Shown one piece after another: positions 34,519-44,186 of a DNA stretch of 64,000 bases. Numbering within the stretch: the first letter of the stretch is position 1; every line of letters starts with the position of its first letter. The notes beneath the pieces are model-generated. The model was not told the origin of the DNA, searched no databases, and worked only from the letters and a program-made list of their open reading frames with translations. The stretch spans positions 1 to 64,000 of the forward strand of contig NZ_JAKMUZ010000003.1 of the NCBI RefSeq assembly GCF_027570195.1, read 5' to 3'. This stretch comes from Corynebacterium yonathiae (GTDB lineage: Bacteria > Actinomycetota > Actinomycetes > Mycobacteriales > Mycobacteriaceae). A program made the translations under genes and the position numbers.

Positions 34519-35949
34519 CTAGAGAATTTCGCCCGGGGTATAGGCGGCGGCCTTGGGGTGCTCGCCTACCAAGGCGTTAATGCGGTTGAGCACCTGGTTG
34601 ACCTGGGACTCGGCGGCGCCGATGAAGGCGTGCTTATCGGCCAGGGCGGCTTCGAGGTCGGACTCGTCCATGGGCAGGCGGTCATCGGCTGCAAGGCGCT
34701 GGACCAAGTCCTGCTCGCCGCCGTTTTCGCGCATATTGAGCGCGACAGCCACGGCGTTTTCCTTGATGACCTCGTGGGCGGTCTCGCGCCCTACGCCGGC
34801 ACGCACGGCCGCCATCAGGATGCGGGTGGTAGCCAGGAAGGGCAGGTAGCGCTCTAGCTCGCGGTCGATCATGGCGGGGAAGGCGCCGAACTCATCGAGG
34901 ACGGTGAGGAAGGTTTCGAATTGGCCGTCGAGGGCAAAAAAGGCGTCGGGAAGCGCGACGCGGCGGACGACGGAGCAGAAGACATCGCCTTCGTTCCACT
35001 GCTGGCCGGCCAGGTCTGCGGCCATGGTGAGGTAACCACGGAGGATGACCTGCAGGCCGCCGACGCGCTCGCAGGAGCGGGCGTTCATCTTGTGCGGCAT
35101 AGCAGAAGAGCCGACCTGGCCTTCCTTGAAGCCTTCGGTGACGGTCTCGTTGCCGGCCATCAGGCGGATGGTAGTGGCCAACGAGGACGGGGCGGCGCCG
35201 AGCTCCACCAGAGCGGAGATGGCATCGAAGTCCAGGGAGCGTGGGTAGACCTGGCCCACGGAGTTGAAGATGCGGTGGAAGCCCAGGTAATCCGCAATGG
35301 CGGTCTCTAGGGAGGCAAGTTTGTCTTCGGAGCCGCCCATAAGGTCGAGCATGTCCTGGGAAGTGCCCATCGGGCCCTTAATCCCGCGCAGCGGGTAGCG
35401 CGCAAGAAGGTCTTCGACGCGCTCGATGGCCAGCAGCATCTCATCGCCGGCCGTAGCAAAACGCTTGCCCAGGGTGGTGGCCTGCGCGGCCACGTTGTGG
35501 GAACGGCCGGCCATGACCAAGGACTGGTATTCGGCGGCGTGACGGCCGATGCGGGAGACCACGGCAATGGCCTTATCGCGGATGATCTCCAGTGAGGTGT
35601 GGATCTGCAGCTGTTCCACGTTCTCGGTGAGATCGCGGCTGGTCATCCCCTTATGAATGTGCTCGTAGCCGGCCAGCGCATTGAACTCCTCAATGCGGGC
35701 CTTTACATCGTGGCGGGTGACGCGCTCGCGCTCCGCGATGGACTCGAGGTTCACGTCTTCCACCACGGCCTCGTAGGCATCGATGGCTTTGGAGGGGATG
35801 TCTACGCCCAGATCCTTCTGGGCGCGCATGACCGCGATCCAGAGCTTGCGCTCCAGGATGATTTTATGCTCCGGGCTCCAAATATTGGACAGCTCTGCGG
35901 AGGCATAGCGGGAGGACAGGACGTTGGAAATCTTCTTCTTTTCAGCCAC
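34519..35949 (-). CDS. purB: Adenylosuccinate lyase PurB
   Basis: A 476-residue fumarase-superfamily lyase that releases fumarate from SAICAR and from adenylosuccinate. It has TSRDLTENVEQLQIH, MAGRSHNVAAQATTLGKRFA with the general-acid His, and the superfamily signature GSSAMPHKMNARSCE. I use the GTG beginning MAEKKKISNVLSSRYAS: AATAAT ends 6 nt before it. An alternative start nine codons upstream has no SD. It is 41 nt downstream of purD on the same strand. Confidence 0.96.
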   Translation of the reverse strand: MAEKKKISNVLSSRYASAELSNIWSPEHKIILERKLWIAVMRAQKDLGVDIPSKAIDAYEAVVEDVNLESIAERERVTRHDVKARIEEFNALAGYEHIHKGMTSRDLTENVEQLQIHTSLEIIRDKAIAVVSRIGRHAAEYQSLVMAGRSHNVAAQATTLGKRFATAGDEMLLAIERVEDLLARYPLRGIKGPMGTSQDMLDLMGGSEDKLASLETAIADYLGFHRIFNSVGQVYPRSLDFDAISALVELGAAPSSLATTIRLMAGNETVTEGFKEGQVGSSAMPHKMNARSCERVGGLQVILRGYLTMAADLAGQQWNEGDVFCSVVRRVALPDAFFALDGQFETFLTVLDEFGAFPAMIDRELERYLPFLATTRILMAAVRAGVGRETAHEVIKENAVAVALNMRENGGEQDLVQRLAADDRLPMDESDLEAALADKHAFIGAAESQVNQVLNRINALVGEHPKAAAYTPGEIL

Positions 35950-35990
35950 GTGGCTATTATTCCATGCCTGCCCCACCGCAGGGCGAAAGG

Positions 35991-37265
35991 TTAGAGAGAA
36001 ATCTCACCGTCTTCTGCGCGCTTGCCGATGTCCCGGCGCACCAAGCTGCCCGCAAACTCGATGTCATCGACGGTGGCGTAGGCGTCGGCACGTGCCTCGG
36101 CCAGCGTGGAGCCCTTGCCCAGCACGCTAAGCACACGGCCGCCCGCGGTGCGGTAGGCCCCGTCGGTGTGAACGGTGCCGGCGTGCAGGACGCGTTGCGG
36201 ATCATCCAGCGCAGCTCCGGAGATGGCATCGCCCTTGCGCGGGGAGGCCGGGTAGCCTTCGGCCGCCATGACTACGATAACGGCGAAGCCATCCTCCCAT
36301 TCCAGCGGCGCGAGCTCGGCCAGGGTGCCAGTCGCGGTGGCGTGGAGGGCCTCGGCTAGTGGCGACTTGAGAAGGGAAAGCACGGCCTGGGTCTCTGGAT
36401 CGCCGAAGCGGCAGTTGAACTCGACTACGGCCGGGCCCTCTTCGCCCCACGCCAAGCCGGCATAAAGCAGGCCGGAATATGGGGTGCCGCGGCGCACCAT
36501 CTCCTTGGCCACAGGGGCGCAGACCTCGTCCACGATGCGCTGCACGCCCTCCTCCGGCAGCCACGGCAACGGGGTGTACGCACCCATGCCGCCGGTATTG
36601 GGGCCTTCGTCGTTGTCATAGGCGCGCTTGTGGTCTTGAGCTGGCAGCAGCGGGACGACGGTCTCGCCGTCGACCAAGCAGAAAAGCGAAATTTCAGGTC
36701 CATCGAGGAAAGACTCCAGCAGCACCGGATTGCCGGCGGCAAGGACGGCGTCTACGTGAGCGCGGGCAGCGGCACGGTCCGCGGTGACCACCACGCCCTT
36801 GCCACCGGCAAGGCCATCGTCTTTGACCACGAACTGCGGGCCGAAGCGGTCGAGCGCGGCCTCAATCTCTTCCTCGGCCGCACCTGGGCGTAGCTGTTCC
36901 GCGCGAGCGGTCTTGACTCCTGCCGCCTCCATGACGTCTTTGGCAAAGGCCTTGGATCCCTCGATCTGGGCTGCTTTCTTGTTAGGTCCGAAGACCGCGA
37001 TGCCGGCGGCGCGCAGGGCATCTGCCACACCAGCAACGAGCGGTACCTCGGGGCCGATGACGACGAGATCGGCGGCGATATCCCGGGCCAGTTCTACCAT
37101 GCGATCCACGTCATCTACCTGGGAGTATTCCGGGTGGACCGTGGCGAGATCAGACATAGCCGCGCTGCCTGGCGCGGCGTGGATTTCGGTGCTCTTCGGG
37201 TCGGCGGACAGGCCCTTGACAAGGGCGTGTTCACGGCCGCCCGAACCAATTACGAGAATGCGCAT
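35991..37265 (-). CDS. purD: Phosphoribosylamine-glycine ligase PurD
   Basis: A 424-residue ATP-grasp enzyme making GAR from phosphoribosylamine and glycine. The N-terminal [15 protein letters not shown] and the GARS signature [16 protein letters not shown] are intact, as is the ATP-grasp core [23 protein letters not shown] ends 7 nt before the ATG and there is no SD. It is first in the purD-purB-purC block and divergent from the HIT gene. Confidence 0.97.
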   Translation of the reverse strand: MRILVIGSGGREHALVKGLSADPKSTEIHAAPGSAAMSDLATVHPEYSQVDDVDRMVELARDIAADLVVIGPEVPLVAGVADALRAAGIAVFGPNKKAAQIEGSKAFAKDVMEAAGVKTARAEQLRPGAAEEEIEAALDRFGPQFVVKDDGLAGGKGVVVTADRAAARAHVDAVLAAGNPVLLESFLDGPEISLFCLVDGETVVPLLPAQDHKRAYDNDEGPNTGGMGAYTPLPWLPEEGVQRIVDEVCAPVAKEMVRRGTPYSGLLYAGLAWGEEGPAVVEFNCRFGDPETQAVLSLLKSPLAEALHATATGTLAELAPLEWEDGFAVIVVMAAEGYPASPRKGDAISGAALDDPQRVLHAGTVHTDGAYRTAGGRVLSVLGKGSTLAEARADAYATVDDIEFAGSLVRRDIGKRAEDGEISL

Positions 37266-37272
37266 GCCCACC

Positions 37273-37293
37273 ATCATAACCAGCGGGTAGCCT
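37273..37293. promoter_or_regulatory. Divergent leaderless promoters of purD and the HIT gene
   Basis: On the minus strand TATGAT (37273-37278) lies 7 nt from the purD ATG. On the plus strand TAGCCT (37288-37293) lies 7 nt from the HIT ATG. Only 35 bp separate the two start codons, so the two polymerases must compete. Confidence 0.65.
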
Positions 37294-37300
37294 GGCACAC

Positions 37301-37729
37301 ATGGCTTCTGTATTTAGCAAGATCATTAATGGTGAACTACCCGCTCGCTTTGTCTACCGCGATGAGACCTGCGTGGCTTTCCTCTCCATCGAGCCGCTGC
37401 GCTACGGCCACACCCTGGTCGTGCCCATCGAGGAAGTAGATAAGTGGACCGACCTGGATCCGCAGACCTGGGCCCACCTCAACGAGGTCGCCCTGGAAAT
37501 CGGCGGTGCCATCAAGACCGCGTTTGATACTCCACGCACCGGCTATATCATCGCCGGATTCGATGTCCCGCACACCCACATCCACCTCTTCCCCACCGAG
37601 AAGATGGAAGAGTATGACTTTGCCAAGGCCTTCGACGCCGATGCTACCGACGATGCCGCAATGGATGAGGCTGCTGCCCGCATCCGCCAGCACCTTGGAT
37701 GCAACGAGGAAGGCTTCAGGGAGGACTAG
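37301..37729 (+). CDS. HIT family hydrolase (HINT-like)
   Basis: A 142-residue nucleotide hydrolase of the histidine-triad superfamily, acting on nucleoside phosphoramidates or acyl-AMP. The HxHxH motif is in [13 protein letters not shown], and the N-terminal [29 protein letters not shown] is typical. The C-terminal tail of about 35 residues is acidic. It is leaderless by layout. Its stop overlaps the 3' end of the convergent phoS by 4 bp. Confidence 0.92.
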   Translation: MASVFSKIINGELPARFVYRDETCVAFLSIEPLRYGHTLVVPIEEVDKWTDLDPQTWAHLNEVALEIGGAIKTAFDTPRTGYIIAGFDVPHTHIHLFPTEKMEEYDFAKAFDADATDDAAMDEAAARIRQHLGCNEEGFRED

Positions 37730-39231
37730 GACTCTGAGGGGGCGTCGGCAAGCGCGGGCAGGCGCACCGTAAAGGTGGTGCCGCGGCCAAGCTCGGAGTC
37801 GACGCTAATGCTGCCATCGTGCTGCTCCACCAAGGAGTGAACGATGGCCAGGCCCAGACCGGAGCCGCCGGTATCGCGGGTGCGCGAAGTATCCGCGCGA
37901 TAAAAACGCTCGAAGATATGCGCCGCGTCTTCCTGAGACATGCCCTTACCGTCATCGCTGACATCAACCAACACGTCATCGGCCTCGCGGCGCAGGCGCA
38001 GCGTCACCGTGGCATCCTCGCCGCCGTGGCGGATGCCATTGGTCACTAGGTTGAGCAGCACCTGGTGGAGGCGGCTGGCATCGCCGTTTACCACCGGAAT
38101 AGATTTGGCGTCATTGGCTACCTTAATCTCGCGGCCGGGGAAGGCCGCCCGGGCGGAAGAGCCCACAGACAGGGCCAGCTCCAGCAAATCCACCGGATGA
38201 AGGTCGAGGCGTGTGCCCTCGGCGCGGGTGAGGGCTAGCAAGTCCTCCACCAGCAGGGACATACGCTTGGATTCATCATCGATCTTGGAAAAGACGAGAT
38301 CCACGTCCTTGGTAGCACCGGAGCGATAAAGCTCGGTATAGCCGCGCAGGCTAGTAAGCGGCGTGCGCAGCTCATGCGAGGCATCGCCGACAAAGCGACG
38401 CATCTGTTCCTCTTTTTCCTGTGCGCGCACGACGGAGCGCTGCAGCTGCCCCAGCATGATATTGAGCGCAGCAGCCAACTGGCCTACCTCGGTGTGCAGC
38501 GGCCACTTGGGCACACGCTTGTCTAGATCGCCTGCCGCGATTTCCGACGCCGTCTTTTCCACCACCCGCAGCGGCCGCAACGCCCTACGGATAAACCAGA
38601 AACCCACGGCCGCAATGGCGGCTAGGGCGATGGCGGCGATGGTTACCTGCACCATGGCCAGGCCATGCAAAATTTCCTTTTCATGGGTCATATCCTTGGC
38701 GATGACCGTGATGATGCCATTCGAATCCGCAAAAGCGAGGGCACGCCATTTGGTGTTGTTCTCGATGGAACCAACGGTGGTGGGATAACCGCCGAGCGGA
38801 ATATTCTCCGCGTTCGGGGTGGTCGAAGACGGCCCCGAATAGCGGATGGTGCCATTGGGAAGGTAGTTCAGCACCACGTATTCAGTAGGCGGCCGCTTAG
38901 TGTGATCACCGATAAAGAAGTCATTGCTGATATCGCGCGCCCACGTGGTCGAGGCGCTGCGCAGCTCATCATCAACATTGTTGATGAGCACATTGCGCAT
39001 AATGGAATTCACCGCGAAGGATGAACCTGTAATGCCGAGTCCGGAGACCACGACGAGGAGGATGACCAGCCATGTACGCAGCGGCATTGCTTGCGGAATC
39101 TGGGAAAAAATCCGCCGCTTGGAGGACGTGTTCTCCCCTTCGTCTTGGCCCAGGCCCTCATGCCACATGGACTGCGGGCGCGCCGCCGCCGGCGCAGGTG
39201 CCTGGTCCTGGGTCTCCTGTGAATCTTCCAT
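37726..39231 (-). CDS. phoS: Phosphate-responsive sensor histidine kinase PhoS
   Basis: A 501-residue sensor kinase with a cytoplasmic tail (1-50), TM1 at about 52-73, an extracytoplasmic domain to about 190, TM2 at about 191-214 and a HAMP domain (215-268). The HisKA domain has the phospho-acceptor His286 in VGDASHELRTPLTSLRG, and the HATPase domain carries NLVTNGIRHGG, VSDDGKGM and GGSGLGLAIVH. By place (next to pqo, after purD) and architecture it matches C. glutamicum PhoS, which with PhoR runs the phosphate-starvation response. MprB/PrrB-type kinases are the alternative. The gene lies 12 nt after phoR. Confidence 0.85.
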   Translation of the reverse strand: MEDSQETQDQAPAPAAARPQSMWHEGLGQDEGENTSSKRRIFSQIPQAMPLRTWLVILLVVVSGLGITGSSFAVNSIMRNVLINNVDDELRSASTTWARDISNDFFIGDHTKRPPTEYVVLNYLPNGTIRYSGPSSTTPNAENIPLGGYPTTVGSIENNTKWRALAFADSNGIITVIAKDMTHEKEILHGLAMVQVTIAAIALAAIAAVGFWFIRRALRPLRVVEKTASEIAAGDLDKRVPKWPLHTEVGQLAAALNIMLGQLQRSVVRAQEKEEQMRRFVGDASHELRTPLTSLRGYTELYRSGATKDVDLVFSKIDDESKRMSLLVEDLLALTRAEGTRLDLHPVDLLELALSVGSSARAAFPGREIKVANDAKSIPVVNGDASRLHQVLLNLVTNGIRHGGEDATVTLRLRREADDVLVDVSDDGKGMSQEDAAHIFERFYRADTSRTRDTGGSGLGLAIVHSLVEQHDGSISVDSELGRGTTFTVRLPALADAPSES

Positions 39232-39243
39232 TACTACAGCACT

Positions 39244-39948
39244 TTAGGAGCGCGGGGTGCGCAGTACATAACCCACGCCGCGAACGGTATGGATCAACTG
39301 GGTATCGCCTGTATCAATCTTGCGGCGCAGGTAGGAGATATAGGACTCGACCACGTTGCCATCGCCGCCGAAATCGTAGTGCCACACGTTATCCAAAATT
39401 TTGGACTTGGACAGCACCACTTCCTTGTTCTGCATGAGGTAGCGCAGCAGGTTGAACTCGGTGGGGGAAAGCTCGATGAGCTCGCCGGCCTTGGTGACCT
39501 CATGGGTGTCATCGTTGAGCGTCAAATCCGCGTAGCTCATGGTGGCATCGTTGGTGGAATCTTCCGCCGCACCGCCGCGGCGCATGATGACGCGCAGGCG
39601 GGTAATGACCTCTTCCAGGCTAAATGGCTTGGTCACGTAGTCATCTGCGCCGATGGTCAGGCCGTGGATGCGCTGGTCCACGCCGTCTTTTGCCGTCAGA
39701 TACAGCACTGGGCCATCTAGGCCCTCCTGACGCAGCTTTCCTAGCAGCTCGAAGCCGTCCATGCCCGGCATCATGACGTCCAAAATATAGGCATCTGGGT
39801 TTACCTCACGAGCTACGCGCAGCGCCTCATTACCAGAATTGGCGCTGTATACCTCGAAGTTTTGGAATTTCAACGATACGGTAAGCAGCTCCACAATATT
39901 GGGTTCGTCATCGACGACAAGAACCTTGGCGAGTTTATTGTCTTCCAT
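39244..39948 (-). CDS. phoR: Response regulator PhoR (OmpR/PhoB type)
   Basis: A 234-residue regulator. The receiver domain has acidic residues in VVDDEPN, the phospho-acceptor Asp57 in YILDVMMPG, and the KPF lysine in DDYVTKPFSLEE. The winged-helix domain (about 135-230) ends RKIDTGDTQLIHTVRGVGYVLR. In C. glutamicum the orthologous PhoR activates pstSCAB and other phosphate genes. The start ATG has GAGG 5 nt upstream. It is transcribed before phoS. Confidence 0.87.
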   Translation of the reverse strand: MEDNKLAKVLVVDDEPNIVELLTVSLKFQNFEVYSANSGNEALRVAREVNPDAYILDVMMPGMDGFELLGKLRQEGLDGPVLYLTAKDGVDQRIHGLTIGADDYVTKPFSLEEVITRLRVIMRRGGAAEDSTNDATMSYADLTLNDDTHEVTKAGELIELSPTEFNLLRYLMQNKEVVLSKSKILDNVWHYDFGGDGNVVESYISYLRRKIDTGDTQLIHTVRGVGYVLRTPRS

Positions 39949-40082
39949 GTTGTCCTCAGACTCCCTTAAAGGTTGTGATTTTCTAACACGTCATAATGGC
40001 ACGCTTGCTTCCCAGCCTACTGAAGAGTTTCTGCCTGAATCCTGTGAACGTGGGTGCTCGCCCTAGTCGCCACATAAGAAAA

Positions 40083-40116
40083 CCACGCCCCTCCCCTGTT
40101 AAGAGGAAGGGCGTGG
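40083..40116 (-). terminator. Terminator of the pyruvate:quinone oxidoreductase gene
   Basis: CCACGCCC pairs with GGGCGTGG, with an inner CTC/GAG pairing; the minus strand continues TTTTCTT. It begins 20 nt after the stop codon. Confidence 0.8.
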
Positions 40117-40136
40117 TAGCTAGCGCGGCGCGCCTT

Positions 40137-41882
40137 TTAGAAGTCCTGCGGGCGCGGGATATTGCGCAGGTTGGACTTGGCCATGGTGATCATCTGGCCA
40201 ACGCCGCCGTCCAGAACGGTACGGGTAGCCGCCTTAGAGAAGCCCATGAGCTGCTCGATGGTCAGCGTCGGCGGCAGGGAAAGAGCGTTGGGGTCAGTAA
40301 CGACGTCGATAAGAGCCGGGCCGTTATAAGCCAGCGCCTTCTTAATCTGCTCCGGAGCTTCCTTAGGATCCTCGATGCGGAAGTGCTTGATGCCGGAAGC
40401 CTCTGCAATCTTGGCAAAGTTGACGGACTCATGGTCAGTCTCATGCTCTGGCAGCCCCTGCACCAGCATCTCCAGCTTCACCATGCCCAGAGAAGAGTTA
40501 TTGAACACAAACATCTTGATAGGCAGGTTGTGCAGCTTCACGGTAAGCAGCTCACCCATCAGCATGGATAGTCCGCCATCACCGGAGAAGGTGATGACCT
40601 GGCGCCCCGGGTTAGCAGCCTGTGCGCCCAGTGCCTGCGGCAGGGCATTAGCCATGGTGCCGTGGCGGAAGGAACCGATCTGCTCACGCTTGCCGTTGGC
40701 GGTGATGTAGCGAGCGCCCCACACGTTGCACATACCGGTATCGACAGTGAAGATGGCGTCCTCATCGGCGTTCTTGTCAATGAGGTCAGCAACGTACTCT
40801 GGGTGGATCGGGGTGTGCTTGTCCACGTTGGAGGTATAAGCCTCAACGACGTGCTCCAGCTTGCCGTAGTGCTTCTTGAGCATCTTATCCAAGAAGGAGC
40901 GGTCCTTCTTCTCATCCACGTGCGGCAGGATGTTCTCGATGGTAGCGGCTACGTCGCCGGTAACCGGATAAGAAATCTTGGTGCGGCGGCCGATGTGGGA
41001 GCCGTTGATATCCACCTGTGCCACGTTGGCGTCCGGCAGGAAGTCGTTATATGGGAAATCGGTACCCAGCAGGATGAGCAAGTCAGCCTCGTGGGTGGCC
41101 TCGTGTGCTGCGCCGTAGCCCAGCAGGCCGTTCATGCCCACATCGAATGGGTTCTCGTACTGGATGTACATCTTGCCACCCAGGGCGTGGCCGATAGGAG
41201 CCTTAATCTTCTCCGCCAGCTTCAGCACCTGCTCGCGGGCGTCCTTAACGCCGACACCAACGAAAAGGGTAACGGACTTGGCCTCGTTGATGGCCTCGGT
41301 CAGGGCAGCGGCCTCGGCTGGGTCCGGGAAGACAACCGGGCGGCCGGTAGAGATCTTGGACTCGACAAAGGAGTCATCGTCCGCCTCCTGCATGGAGACA
41401 TCACCCGGGATGACCAGAACGGATACACCATTGCCTGCCATGGTGGACTGGATGGCGTGGTGCAAGACAACGCCACCCTGCTCTGCGGAGTTGACCATCT
41501 CGCAGTAGCCAGAGCACTCCTGGAAGATTGCCTCTGGGTGGGTCTCCTGGAAGAACTTGGAGCCGATCTGACGGGAAGGAATGTGGGAAGCTAGTGCCAG
41601 AACCTTGGCGCCATTGCGGTGGGCGTCGTACAGGCCCTGGATCAGGTGGGTATTGCCCGGTCCGCAGGATGCAGCACATACAGCCAGCTTGCCGGTGGTA
41701 AGAGAGTCCGCCTCGGCAGCGAAGGCTGCTGCTTCCTCGTTACGGACGTGAATCCACTCGATGGAAGAGCGACGAACTGCATCCACAATCGGATTCAGGG
41801 AGTCGCCGACGAGACCATAAATGCGCTCGACACCCTGCTTTTCCAGGGTGTCAACTAGCTGTTCTGCATAGTTACGTGCCAT
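40137..41882 (-). CDS. pqo: Pyruvate:quinone oxidoreductase (pyruvate dehydrogenase, quinone)
   Basis: A 581-residue peripheral membrane flavoenzyme that oxidises pyruvate to acetate and CO2 and passes electrons to quinone. It has three TPP-enzyme domains: the Pyr domain with the catalytic Glu in HVRNEEAAAFAAEAD (about residue 50), a central FAD domain (about 190-330), and a PP domain with FSGDGGLSMLMGELLT and the TPP-metal Asn downstream. The C-terminal 30 residues fit the lipid-binding tail of PoxB. AAGGA lies 9 nt before the ATG. Acetate made here could be re-activated by the CoA-transferase at 1528-3030. Confidence 0.93.
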   Translation of the reverse strand: MARNYAEQLVDTLEKQGVERIYGLVGDSLNPIVDAVRRSSIEWIHVRNEEAAAFAAEADSLTTGKLAVCAASCGPGNTHLIQGLYDAHRNGAKVLALASHIPSRQIGSKFFQETHPEAIFQECSGYCEMVNSAEQGGVVLHHAIQSTMAGNGVSVLVIPGDVSMQEADDDSFVESKISTGRPVVFPDPAEAAALTEAINEAKSVTLFVGVGVKDAREQVLKLAEKIKAPIGHALGGKMYIQYENPFDVGMNGLLGYGAAHEATHEADLLILLGTDFPYNDFLPDANVAQVDINGSHIGRRTKISYPVTGDVAATIENILPHVDEKKDRSFLDKMLKKHYGKLEHVVEAYTSNVDKHTPIHPEYVADLIDKNADEDAIFTVDTGMCNVWGARYITANGKREQIGSFRHGTMANALPQALGAQAANPGRQVITFSGDGGLSMLMGELLTVKLHNLPIKMFVFNNSSLGMVKLEMLVQGLPEHETDHESVNFAKIAEASGIKHFRIEDPKEAPEQIKKALAYNGPALIDVVTDPNALSLPPTLTIEQLMGFSKAATRTVLDGGVGQMITMAKSNLRNIPRPQDF

Positions 41883-42029
41883 TAAAAATCATCCTTAACT
41901 CTTAATTGGTGTTAATACCACTGTGCTACTTACACCGCAGGAAAGTCCACTTATCTCCTATACACTCACATAGTGTCCCCAGCTGTGAGGAAGGCAATAC
42001 TAACCTATATTCGGCTACAAACTGTAACG

Positions 42030-42039
42030 ACCGTTCGGT
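42030..42039. promoter_or_regulatory. Candidate TetR-type operator before the MFS pump
   Basis: ACCG-TT-CGGT lies 15 bp upstream of the MFS start codon. Weaker dyad bases (TAAC to the left, GTTTA to the right) extend it. ACCG/CGGT half sites are common for pump-linked TetR repressors. Confidence 0.45.
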
Positions 42040-42054
42040 ACTGTTTATTGCGCT

Positions 42055-43566
42055 ATGAGTATCCACCCGCCTCGCGCACAAAGCCCCGCCGCTGCGGCCT
42101 CCACGCCTGCACAGCGGTGGTCTTTTTGCGCCGTCATCTCTCTGGGGTTACTCATGGTTGGGCTGGATAACTCCATCCTCTACACCGCGTTGCCGCAGCT
42201 ATCGCAGCAATTGCATACCACCGATACCCAGCAATTATGGATAATTAACGCCTATGCGCTGGTACTCTCCGGGCTCCTTCTTGGTGCCGGCACGCTAGGT
42301 GATCGCACCGGCCATCGGCGGATGTTCCTCATCGGTCTGGCCATTTTTGGCGGCGCCTCCCTACTCGCCGCCTACTCTCCCAGCGCCTGGACGCTGGTCT
42401 TAAGCCGGGCTTTCCTAGGCTGCGGCGCCGCCATCATGATGCCATCAAGCCTTGCGCTTATCCGCCTTACCTTTCCCGATGAGGTAGAACGCAACACGGC
42501 CATTGGCATCTGGGGTTCTGTCGCCGTCATCGGCGCGGCGGCCGGCCCCACCGTGGGCGGCTTCTTTTTGGAGCACTTTTGGTGGGGCTCGGTCTTTCTA
42601 CTCAACGCCCCCGTGGTCGCCGTTGCCCTCGCGTTGACCTTCCTCCTAGCTCCGCCAAACGCCCCGAACCCCCATAAACACTGGGACTTTCCGTCGTCCC
42701 TCTATTCCCTTATCACTCTTACCAGCCTGGTATTGGCCATTAAATCCCTGTCACACGCGTGGCCGGTGAGCGTCGCTGCCGCCGCCGTATTCATCTGCGG
42801 CGCACTCGCCTTCGCCCTTCGCCAGACCCGCTTATCAGATCCCCTCCTGACCTTCGATATCTTTGGCTCCCGCATCTTCAGCGGCGGTGCCTTAGCAGCC
42901 AGCGGCGCTATGTTTGGCCTATCCGGCCTAGAGCTACTTAGCACCCAAAAGCTGCAGCTTGTCGACGCCCTCTCACCCCTCCAGGCCGGCCTCATCATCT
43001 CCGCCATGGCGCTATCGGCCATCCCTACCTCTATCCTGGGCGGTGCCACGTTGCATCGGCTGGGATTCCTCCCGCTCATAAGCGGCGGATTTCTACTTAT
43101 GGCCACCGGCATGGCCCTGCTGGTAGCAACCCGGGGCGGAGCGCTTGCCCTACTCATTGTCGCCCTCGTCCTTACCGGACTAGGCGCGGGCCTTGCCATG
43201 TCTGTATCCTCAACCGCCATCATCAATGCCGCTCCCCTCCACCGCACCGGCATGGCTGCCGGCGTAGAGGCGGTCTCCTATGAATTTGGCACCCTGATCT
43301 CCATTGCCCTGACCGGCACCCTCGTGCCCTTACTCATGGCCCGCGAACTGCCGCCTCACCTTGCGGAACTGGGAACCGACGCGCTGCATCACTCCGCTTC
43401 CCACACGGCAGCCGCCAGCGCCTACAATTCCGGTTATCTTGTCACCATTGGCGGCCTAGCTTGCTTTGCCTTGTTCCTTGCCGCGATAACCGCTTGGTGC
43501 TTCCGTGATAACCCCAAATCAGGAGATCCTCATGCCGCGACCAAACAAAAAGACCGCAGCTCTTGA
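42055..43566 (+). CDS. MFS drug exporter, DHA2 (14-TM) family
   Basis: A 503-residue proton-driven exporter with about 14 hydrophobic helices. Motif A-like LLLGAGTLGDRTGHRRMFLIG follows helix 2, and MVGLDNSILYTALPQLSQQL in helix 1 carries the Asp typical of QacA/LfrA-type pumps. The DHA2-type motif C region IWGSVAVIGAAAGPTVGGFF is clear. Substrates are likely cationic dyes or antiseptics, by family only. The following TetR gene overlaps its 3' end by 35 bp. Confidence 0.88.
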   Translation: MSIHPPRAQSPAAAASTPAQRWSFCAVISLGLLMVGLDNSILYTALPQLSQQLHTTDTQQLWIINAYALVLSGLLLGAGTLGDRTGHRRMFLIGLAIFGGASLLAAYSPSAWTLVLSRAFLGCGAAIMMPSSLALIRLTFPDEVERNTAIGIWGSVAVIGAAAGPTVGGFFLEHFWWGSVFLLNAPVVAVALALTFLLAPPNAPNPHKHWDFPSSLYSLITLTSLVLAIKSLSHAWPVSVAAAAVFICGALAFALRQTRLSDPLLTFDIFGSRIFSGGALAASGAMFGLSGLELLSTQKLQLVDALSPLQAGLIISAMALSAIPTSILGGATLHRLGFLPLISGGFLLMATGMALLVATRGGALALLIVALVLTGLGAGLAMSVSSTAIINAAPLHRTGMAAGVEAVSYEFGTLISIALTGTLVPLLMARELPPHLAELGTDALHHSASHTAAASAYNSGYLVTIGGLACFALFLAAITAWCFRDNPKSGDPHAATKQKDRSS

Positions 43567-44086
43567 AGCTGCGCTCGATATCATCGCTGCCGAGGATGTC
43601 TCTGCCCTCACCTACGACGCCTTGGCGCAAGCTACTGGGATGTCCAAGTCCGGGCTCATCTACCACTTTCCTACCCGCCACGACCTGCTAGTAGATTGTC
43701 ACCGCTTTTGTGCTGAGCGCTGGGAAGACGAGCTCGAGCGCCTCGCTGGCGGCCGCCCAGCCAGCGAACTTAGCTGGGCCGAGCGCTCCCGCGCCTTGGT
43801 GCTATCCATGGGCAAAAACGACCCGCTCATTCAGCTCTTGATGTGCGTGCATTCCCAGACCCACCCAGATTTTTCTGCCCAATGGGCCGATGTGGATGCA
43901 CGGTGGATGGTGGATCCTTCCGCAGCCTCGACGGACGAGGATAACCTGCTCATCATGCTGCTTAGCACGGGGCTGTGGGTGCACGATCACCTCAACCAGC
44001 GCAAGCTCTCCCCCGCCAATCGCCAGCGCATGGTTGACCGGCTTTTTGGGCTTATCGACGCCCCCTCAAAACACACCGAAGGCTAG
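43532..44086 (+). CDS. TetR-family repressor of the adjacent MFS pump
   Basis: A 184-residue regulator. The N-terminal HTH reads ALDIIAAEDVSALTYDALAQATGMSKSGLIYHFPTRHDLL (about residues 11-50), and the C-terminal ligand domain contains a WADVDARWM helix region. AGGAG lies 7 nt before the chosen ATG, inside the pump gene, so the two are one transcript. Autoregulation through the ACCG/CGGT dyad ahead of the pump is inferred. Confidence 0.88.
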   Translation: MPRPNKKTAALEAALDIIAAEDVSALTYDALAQATGMSKSGLIYHFPTRHDLLVDCHRFCAERWEDELERLAGGRPASELSWAERSRALVLSMGKNDPLIQLLMCVHSQTHPDFSAQWADVDARWMVDPSAASTDEDNLLIMLLSTGLWVHDHLNQRKLSPANRQRMVDRLFGLIDAPSKHTEG

Positions 44087-44113
44087 GCCCCTCTAGGACC
44101 CAGCCTCCTTTTG
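44081..44113 (+). terminator. Possible terminator of the MFS-TetR transcript
   Basis: GGCTAGG pairs with CCCAGCC (one mismatch) around 11 nt, followed by TCCTTTTG. The stem includes the tetR stop codon. Confidence 0.45.
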
Positions 44114-44186
44114 AGCTGGAGACGAGACTTGAACTCGCAACCTACGCATTACAAGTGCGTTGCGCTACCAATTGCGCCACTCCAGC
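44114..44186 (-). tRNA. tRNA-Thr (UGU)
   Basis: The acceptor GCTGGAG pairs with CTCCAGC, the discriminator is T, and the anticodon loop CTTGTAA carries TGT. It lies between the tetR gene and thrE on the opposite strand. Confidence 0.95.
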
